Shown here piece after piece: positions 57,501 to 64,000 of a DNA stretch of 64,000 bases. Position 1 is the first letter of the stretch, and every line of letters starts with the position of its first letter. A program made the translations under genes and the position numbers. Under the pieces are notes generated by a model. That model worked only from the letters and a program-made list of their open reading frames with translations, was not told where the DNA came from and searched no databases. Origin of the DNA: Ilex aquifolium (lineage: Eukaryota; Streptophyta; Magnoliopsida; Aquifoliales; Aquifoliaceae). The stretch lies in NCBI GenBank assembly GCA_951799425.1, contig OX637402.1:24503844-24567843 (forward strand), in the 5' to 3' direction.

Positions 57501-57787
57501 TAGTACATCCTTGAGATTGTTATAATGATCATGTGTAAGTTTGATGGATGCTTCATTGTTGCAGAATTTTTGTAAGTTGCTCTAGACTTGCATCAGAAAA
57601 GTCTCCAACAATTCGTCAAGCTCTTTCTGGCTACCTATCTGAAGCTTTGGATCATGCTCCTTCTGTTGTCGTCTTTGATGATCTTGATAGCATTATGTCA
57701 TCTTTTTCCGAGTCAGAAGGATCTCAACCTTCATCCTCTGTTGTGGCTCTGACAGAATTTCTTACGGACATCATGGATGAATATGAG
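45860..57787 (+). CDS. PEX1: PEX1, peroxisome biogenesis AAA ATPase, exons 1-8 (3' part outside window)
   Basis: Eight exons: 45860-46066, 49073-49246, 50263-50362, 53788-54246, 54950-55702, 56886-56977, 57342-57415, 57565-57787; 694 codons, open throughout, GT..AG borders. Donors of exons 3 and 5 were chosen to keep phase and PEX1 homology ([24 protein letters not shown]). Residues 1-160 form the N-terminal PEX1 domain ([30 protein letters not shown]). D1 holds Walker A GPPGSGKT at 593-600, split by intron 6, and Walker B VVVFDDLD at 654-661. PEX1 with PEX6 forms the hexameric motor that pulls ubiquitinated PEX5 from the peroxisomal membrane. The D2 ATPase, expected after about residue 850, is not in the window. 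The start is the only ATG that fits the family N-terminus. Introns are long and transposon-rich. Confidence 0.93.
46067..49072 (+). other. PEX1 intron 1 with old retroelement traces
   Basis: A 3.0 kb intron. At 46780 TGGTATCAGGGC follows AACA, the arrangement of an LTR end and a degenerate initiator tRNA-Met primer site, and 46900-47120 resembles small LTR (TRIM-like) sequence. Ends were not resolved, so the element call is weak. Nothing else recognised. Confidence 0.35.
49247..50262 (+). other. PEX1 intron 2
   Basis: 1.0 kb, ordinary T-rich plant intron. No inserted element recognised. Confidence 0.6.
50723..52105. mobile_element. TIR element in PEX1 intron 3 with GGACAC-rich ends
   Basis: Left end CTAAGAAGTATGGACACGG and right end (reverse complement) CTAGGAAGCACGGACACTTC match as imperfect terminal inverted repeats, each followed by more GACACG words. 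A LINE fragment (51171-51772) sits inside it. The target duplication is not clear. Non-coding; a MITE-like or small Mutator/hAT-type element, superfamily not settled. Confidence 0.55.
51155..51788 (+). mobile_element. 5'-truncated L1-type LINE with 16 bp target duplication
   Basis: The insert at 51171-51772 is flanked by ATGTTTATATCAGTGT (51155-51170) and ATGTTTATATCGGTGT (51773-51788), one mismatch. It codes the zinc-binding tail of a plant L1 reverse transcriptase [23 protein letters not shown] followed by LHCPIA, then [17 protein letters not shown]. Stops interrupt it (one just after the LHCPIALSL region, another after KERNTHIF). A U-rich 3' part and a short A-run end it. Dead copy; the near-perfect duplication suggests moderate age. 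Confidence 0.85.
52106..53787 (+). other. Rest of PEX1 intron 3
   Basis: No gene. Sequence of mixed composition, possibly old repeat DNA, for example around 53200-53480, but no ends recognised. Confidence 0.4.
54247..54949 (+). other. PEX1 intron 4 with (TA)n tract
   Basis: About 38 bp of (TA)n at 54560-54597. Otherwise T-rich intron sequence. Confidence 0.6.
55703..56885 (+). other. PEX1 intron 5 with possible TRIM-like remnant
   Basis: Contains ACCATTGATAGTCTTAT at about 55783 and 55823 as a short direct repeat, and TGATGTGAGACAAGTTTTAAC near 55864 plus a similar phrase near 56113, words frequent in small plant LTR elements. No clear ends. Confidence 0.35.
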
Positions 57788-58235
57788 GTAATAATAATGA
57801 TGCAATTTACTTGTATTTTTTTTTCTTTCTTGATGACCTCAATGACCCGATGCATTTACATTGCAATTTGCTTATTTTAGGTTCTCTAGGTGTTGGCAAT
57901 AAACTGGTACAGTTATTGTATTAATCAGTTGTGGCTGTAGAAAGCAGTGAAATCGACCAATATCACAATAATTGTAGGTAAGAATTAAGATACATGATTT
58001 AGTTAAACGAGAGGGTTTGCTATTGTTTAAGTTGCGCATATGAAGAAAGAAAATTTGGTACCAATAGGTCTATAGAAAGCGGATAGCTCACAATCAGAAG
58101 TTAACTGTAACATTGGCATGTTGCAATGTTAGCAATATTTCATAGCATTCCTCGCAGATCAGATTCTTTCCCATATTTGTCATGATATTTAGTGATGCAG
58201 GATAATCTAGGTTTTTTGAATGGTAAAACTAGACT
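57788..58235 (+). other. Start of PEX1 intron 8
   Basis: GTAATA donor and T-rich intron-like sequence. The next PEX1 exon (EKRRSS-like) does not appear anywhere up to 64000. Confidence 0.5.
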
Positions 58236-60650
58236 TGTCACACCCCAACTCGACCTGGGCGTGCAACATATGTTACCTTGACCCGCGAAAGCATGTAAAA
58301 GTGTTAACGTAATTTAGCGTAATGGAGTAGACCAACCCACGTCATACAAACTAAAGTATTTCGTATAAACACAAATATGGTACATGAATTATAGTCAAAC
58401 TACTACATGTCTTGTTACATAGATACAACCCACTCACATGAGAGTTACATTTATTCTAAATACATGCTCCGATTGCATCTTTTAAATTGTATTAAAACAT
58501 CTGAAAGTACACTATGTATAAGTCTTTCCGCTTTCACATATCTGAAAAGGGGAACAACGTAGGGTAAGCATCAACAGCTTAATAGAGTAACTAAATTTCC
58601 AAGCAAATGTGTTTGAAAATACATAGTTTAACATGATTGAGCAAAAGCAAAACGAGCATTTGATATGTATAGAAGAGAAACAACGTCATTTCATGTAAAA
58701 TAATAGCATTTAAGCAAAACGATACAGTAAAAGAGAGTTTAGAATCATCAATACAGTGCTAGGTGGGCAATCAACCTAATAGACCAATGGCAATACGAAC
58801 ATACGATCCAACTTTTTCGTGACTTTTACTCCGAGGAAGATACACTCCCTATTCAAAGTTCAGTACCCAAGTCCGAAGATAAACTAGGCCATCCAGGCAT
58901 TTACGAATTCAATGAGAAACCCTCTACGGCCTCAAGGAACGTAAACCCTTTGCCTCCCTATTCAAAGTTCAGTACCTAAGTCCGAAGACAAACTAGGCCA
59001 TCCCAGCATTTACGAACTCAATGAGAAACCCTCTACGACCTCAAGGAACGTAAACCCTTTGCCACTCGACCTGTGTGCACCAACATTTCATGCAAAAGTA
59101 TCCCGGTGTTTCAATCAATACAAACCATACGGTCATTTCAAGCAATTGTGTGTAACTGTACTCAAAACCTTAATCTAAGTTCGGATTCCAAGCCATTGTT
59201 CAAATACTTAATCATATATTTCAAAACATGCTAAACAGTCATAAATAAATCTAAGGAATAATTTCAAAAAAAATTGAAAATTATCGCCTGATCTGGAATT
59301 GAGAAACCCTACCTAATTCAATATCTGGATCTGAAATGATAAAAAATAAAATGGTGTTATTTTTCAATGAAATTTCATACACATTCAATTTAACTAATTA
59401 AAAGTGGATATAAATTTATTTGACAAAAATCACCCAAAAATTGGGTCAAATTGATCCCAAAGGGCAAAATAGACATTTTACACCACATATTGATTCTGGT
59501 ATCGAATTGACCTCAACTTTTATCGGGACTTTTGCACGGACGTTACATAACTTTTGCTACTTACCAGAGCCCTATTGGACGCCTGACGCGTCGTTGGGGT
59601 CCTCTGGTGTCCCTCCCCCACTTCATTTTCTTCCTTTGGCCACTTTGACCAAAATCCTAGGTTCCTTTTCAAGTTCAACCACCTTACTTCTTTCCTTTAT
59701 TTCTCACTCCATAGTACACCAATTGCTCTATTTTTAGAACCCACACAGTCACCACATGGCTCTTTTTAGATCCCCATAGGTTTCAAGCTTTGAATTAAGC
59801 TTAAACCCATCCAAAAAAAGGTCAAAGTCCAAGAAAAATAAGGGTTTCAACACTTGATCAGACCTGCAACTCCCATGTTTACCCCCAAAATGACCTCTAA
59901 ATCTATTTTTGAAGCCACCAATGGATTCCTAAGGTTCATTTTAGCTAGGTATGACTCTCCTTGGAAGCTCAAAACACCAAAAACCATGGAGATCAAAAAC
60001 TTCCATGGCCAAAGCTTCACCTTCACCTCCACACCATGTCACCACCACAGACCACGACCAGCTAGCAAACCACCACCAAAAGACTACTTGAACCCCCAAC
60101 AGCTCAAACCCATCAACCAAATAGACCAATACCTCCTTAATCCTTAAACTCGTTTTGTCAAACCCTTACATCCGAAATTCAAAAACACAAATTCAAGCAT
60201 AACCGCTTAGCCAAATCAAAATCTAACAACACTAACGAACTTCTAGCATCCTAATTAAGCTAATAATATACCTTTGAACGTTCGAAGATGCCTCCCTAGA
60301 AAACCTGAAATTCAAATATATTTTTCTCTCTACACTTCTCTCTCTATCTTCCCACGATTTTCCTAGGCTCTTAACCCTCCAGCACTGTTGATTGACCCTC
60401 CAAGTAGCACGGTGGAAGACTGCATGCCTTGGAGAGCTTCTAGTTGGCAACTTGCCATGCTAGAAGGGTGGAGATGCTTCCAGGGGTATTTTAATAATTT
60501 CACCCTTTTTGGCCAAATTTCGAAAATTAATTAAAAAATATATATTTTAAATTACACATACATTAAATCAACACTAGGAAATTATTAATTAAATTTTTGA
60601 ACACCAAATTGACCTCCAATTTGTACCGTTAACGAAGTTCCTGCACCCTT
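58236..60650 (-). mobile_element. Gypsy-type LTR (solo or truncated), minus strand
   Basis: Begins TGTCACACCCCAACTCG, which on the minus strand is an LTR end GGGGTGTGACA like those of Del-type gypsy LTRs. It has the same general build as the LTRs at 12182 and 18183, including a tandem duplication of about 110 bp (CTCCCTATTCAAAGTTCAGT at about 58846 and 58954). No primer site precedes it, so it may be a solo LTR. The right border is approximate and no target duplication was identified. Confidence 0.5.
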
Positions 60651-60784
60651 GATCACTCGGAACTCACTAACCTTAACTTGCTCGAGTGCACATCTCACCT
60701 CGTTCTCTCTTCACCAGTTATGTTCCTACCATTTTTTAACATCACAATCATCACCAGAACACTTACGCACACACTTCCCGCTAG

Positions 60785-61439
60785 TGTTATCAGAACCGAA
60801 CCGAACCGACAGATTGAACCGGTTGTACCATGAATCGGGGTCCTAAGCTGTCCGGTTCTTGAGTTAGACCGTCTGGAGAATCAAACCGGATTTAAACCGC
60901 TAAACCGGACGATTTTATCAGATGAGTTGTTTGAATCAGGCAGTTCGAATTCTAAGGGATTAAAAAAATTAAAATCAATTTTTTAGGGCAATTTTGCCCT
61001 AAATTGAGATCTTTTTTTGTCTTCTCTTCTCCTAACGCATAGCAGCACTACAACACAACAACAATAGACTCCACTTAGGCAATCGAGCCAGCCACTCGAT
61101 CTTTATCCCTTCTCCTTCCTTCTGCCAGCAAGTCTTCTCTTCTATTTTTTCTCTCTCTCACACACACATAACACAGAACTAAACACACACAACACACACC
61201 GAACACTTTCATTTTCTTTTTTGTGATTGATTTTAAATTTAAAAAAATAGCATCATTGCCTCGAGATGGCCATTGCCTCGAGAAGGCAAAAAGGCTTAGC
61301 TAAGCCTGGCATATGAACATTATCAAGGTTTTAGTTACTTTTTATTTTGTAGGATTATGTGTTTATGGTGTTAATTTTATGACCAGTCCGACCAGTGAAC
61401 CATTGACCCCATCCCCTTGCCGGTTCGGTTTTGATAACA
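60785..61439. mobile_element. TIR element with AACCGAACCG ends
   Basis: Left end TGTTATCAGAACCGAACCG and right end CGGTTCGGTTTTGATAACA are near-perfect inverted repeats about 655 bp apart; internal CCGG-type words surround both ends. Such AACCGG-rich ends occur in plant non-autonomous DNA elements. Target duplication not seen. Only its right part (to about 7006) is present in copy 1 of the 2.6 kb block. Confidence 0.6.
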
Positions 61440-63472
61440 TTGTTTTCAGCTATCTGGTCTTAATCCGATTGTTCGTCATCCGAACTCCTAACCATACACA
61501 CTTATTCTTGATCCAGTTCCTGATCACCGAACACCGGATTATTGCTAGACTACATGGAAAATGTAATGTTCTAAGAAACTATAGTAAGGGTTGGGGGTTA
61601 AGGTTGTTGAAAATACGAATTTAAGCTTGGGTTCGGATTTGTAACTAAAATGGTTGTGTAGAATCCACCAGACAAATAATTTAAAAAAAAAAATAAATGG
61701 ATAAAGAAAATATGAAAAGAGACAAAGAATTGCCCCCTTACATTAGCGTTCGACCGAGGTGCACAGATATATTAATACAAGTGTTTCATGAACTTCTTGT
61801 AAATGGTTGAAAAACCTAAGAGGTGCATAAATCATCTTCATAATATTCCATTTGACAAAATAACTCAGGTATTTCTCATAATGGCATACATTGGATATTG
61901 GGTAATTTTTTATGTTGTTTTCCAGCTAGGAAAACGTGCATGACTTAATAAGAAATATTTTATAGAATTTATTTTGGAAATTTTTTGACCACTTTAAAAA
62001 ATAAGGAATTTAGGTACCATAAAACTTTTAATAAATGGACGAGATGGGAAGAAAAATGATCATGTTCATGACATCATGTATATGTACATCTACGTGCACT
62101 CATATACAATATCATGTTTGTGTTCTTACATATGTGCTTGTAAGTTTGTGCGTCTGTTTTATGTGTATCTTCCTATATTTTGTCTATTGCCATGTCCTGC
62201 CCCGATTTAGTAGTATTTACCTTGCTATTAAATCTTTGTCCATCCTAATCAAAAGAGAATAAAAGGAAAAAAGTTCTATGTCCATGGGAATGTGGTCTTC
62301 TGATGCTGCCATTTCGATTACATGTGATATGGTCTGCAAGTGCCGAGCTATGATTTTAATCATGCTAATAGAAATGCGGCTATCAAACTCAATCTAAATC
62401 CACTGTGCATAAATACTCAAAATCCATCTGGCCATGCCTTCACAAGGTCCATGCCTCAAAAGTAAAGAATTTATGTTGATGGCGTGACCGTTTCGATAAT
62501 TTGTAGCTTTCAATTGCTGATATGAAGTTATACTTATTTTCATGCTCATGAATCTTGTAAGTGTTGTTCTATCAGTTATGGAACATAGCTGTTTGAAATA
62601 AATGGGCTCTGTGGGCATAAGAATTTCCATATAATATGATTAATAAGAATGTGGTTCCCTGGGAGAAGAGTTTCCCTAAGTATAACCAAGACTAGAACCT
62701 TAAATGAAGAGAAGACCATGGATCCCACATATTCTTGCTTGCCTTGGAATTAAGCTGGTATGAGTATCCATGTTTCCCGGCAGATCTTCTCTTTTAATTT
62801 GAGTATGAGCTTTTTGCTTTATATACTTTTTAGTTCACATTGCACCAACTAGCAAAGTGCAAAAGGTCATATCCTTCACTTGACAAGAGGTCTATGAAGT
62901 GATTCTGAATCATCTAACATCTGCTCTCTCTGTGCCTCCCTCATGAACTGTGTTGTTGACAATTTGTGACCCTTAATGGTTGATCTTGTATATCTCTATG
63001 ATGTGTACTTCTTTTGTTTCATTTCCATGTCTCTTATCCATACAATGGTTAATCGACATTACATTTTGATGTTTAGCAAATAAATAATAATCTATCATAT
63101 TTACGATGCTTCACTGCGAACTTTTGTGCAGTTATATTCTCAGCATTTATTTTGGTCTTTACATCACCCGTCTACTCTTAATGGAAATGACTAAGAGCAT
63201 TTTCGTTTTCAATTGAGATAGGAGAAAGCATAAAATGAACCATAATGTTCTGCGGTTCTACTGTCTTGTTAGTACGAATGCTATGCTTGCATTTAGTGAA
63301 TAATGAACCGTGACTCAAGATTTTCGTGATTTGTGGTGCCGTGTCCGGATTAAAACTCAAGGAGACAGGTACAAGCCTAAAATGTAGATCCTTTTCAAGT
63401 GGTTCTGCCATATAAAAAAGGTCCTTACCTAGTCTGATTGGATGGACTGGGTATAAACTTAACCATGTGGAT
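60914..63472. repeat. 2.6 kb duplicated block, copy 2 (downstream of PEX1 exon 8)
   Basis: Collinear with 6482-9048. It has several small deletions and one extra segment of about 49 bp (about 63165-63212) relative to copy 1. The similarity ends at the shared AACTTAACCATGTGGAT. No gene is supported within it. Confidence 0.8.
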
Positions 63473-64000
63473 GACAGTAAAACAAAAGTCTTCAACTATG
63501 ATAATATGTATCAAACTGAATGCTTCTCTTGAACTAGAGTACCTAACACTAAAGCTTCCAATTCAGTCTTGATGCCACTCCCTATCCCTTCACAAGAAGA
63601 AATGAAAAGGAAGAGGAAAAATTTTCCTCAATCATTCCTTGTTAACTCCTTTCAATTGTTTCATGTTTCCAAAGGTAGCCAGTAAAATCACATTCAATTA
63701 TGTCATTTGGCCAGTCAAGCTCTCAACAAGTCATGCAATTCATCTTTTCTTTGTTTTTATTGACATTCTATCAAAGTACCAACAAAGTAACCTAATCCTC
63801 CCGTATAAAATAGATACAAAGAAGTAGACGTCAGACGACACCAGTACAAAAACAAACCCAGATCTCCACTCTAAGGCGAAAATAAAAACCAAAAAGGTTC
63901 AGGTACTGGGGTATAAAATTAATTTCTTGCAGGGTCCTTTACTGACATTATAGGTGCACTAATTCAAACTTGGAGATAGAAGTCACTGAATGGCTGTAAT
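63473..64000. other. Right end of window, nothing recognised
   Basis: Unique-looking AT-rich sequence; no PEX1 exon and no clear repeat. Confidence 0.4.

Overview
The window looks like nuclear DNA of a flowering plant, most likely a eudicot. Its two host genes have plant-type exons and AT-rich introns with GT..AG borders, and most of the rest is plant transposon sequence: Ty3/gypsy LTR elements, L1-type LINEs, Helitrons and MITEs. No bacterial or organellar genes, tRNA, rRNA or CRISPR array were seen. Species cannot be read from the sequence alone.

Layout. (1) 1-1700: the last two exons of a cytochrome P450 of the CYP704 fatty-acid hydroxylase family. (2) 1700-6480: intergenic DNA with a LINE tail, a two-exon minus-strand remnant of a lysine-rich protein, a nested MITE and two minus-strand Helitron 3' ends. 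(3) 6482-9048: a 2.6 kb block that recurs at 60914-63472. (4) 9081-37174: one very large LTR retroelement flanked by the 5 bp target duplication CTGAC. It carries gag and protease reading regions but no visible reverse transcriptase or integrase, and its 3' half is filled with minisatellites. A second, minus-strand gypsy element (12182-21230) with near-identical 3,048 bp LTRs is nested inside it, with target duplication GCACC. Its tail has been duplicated together with a partial LTR, and the second tail copy holds five Helitron-like units with (CCN)n tracts. (5) 37307-38000: broken exons 9, 10 and probably 11 of PEX1, lying upstream of the main PEX1 gene. (6) 38000-45860: AT-rich intergenic DNA with a LINE ORF1 (DUF4283) remnant and local tandem repeats. 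(7) 45860-57787: exons 1-8 of PEX1, the peroxisomal AAA ATPase, with transposon-filled introns. (8) 57788-64000: intron 8 or downstream DNA, with a gypsy-like LTR, a TIR element and the second copy of the 2.6 kb block.

Main inference: the 2.6 kb block follows exon 8 in the main PEX1 gene, and in the upstream copy it comes before PEX1 exons 9-11. The simplest reading is an old tandem duplication of the PEX1 locus whose left copy lost exons 1-8, took a 28 kb retroelement into its intron 8 and decayed. The real exons 9 onward would then lie past position 64000. A scaffold-order error is the main alternative.
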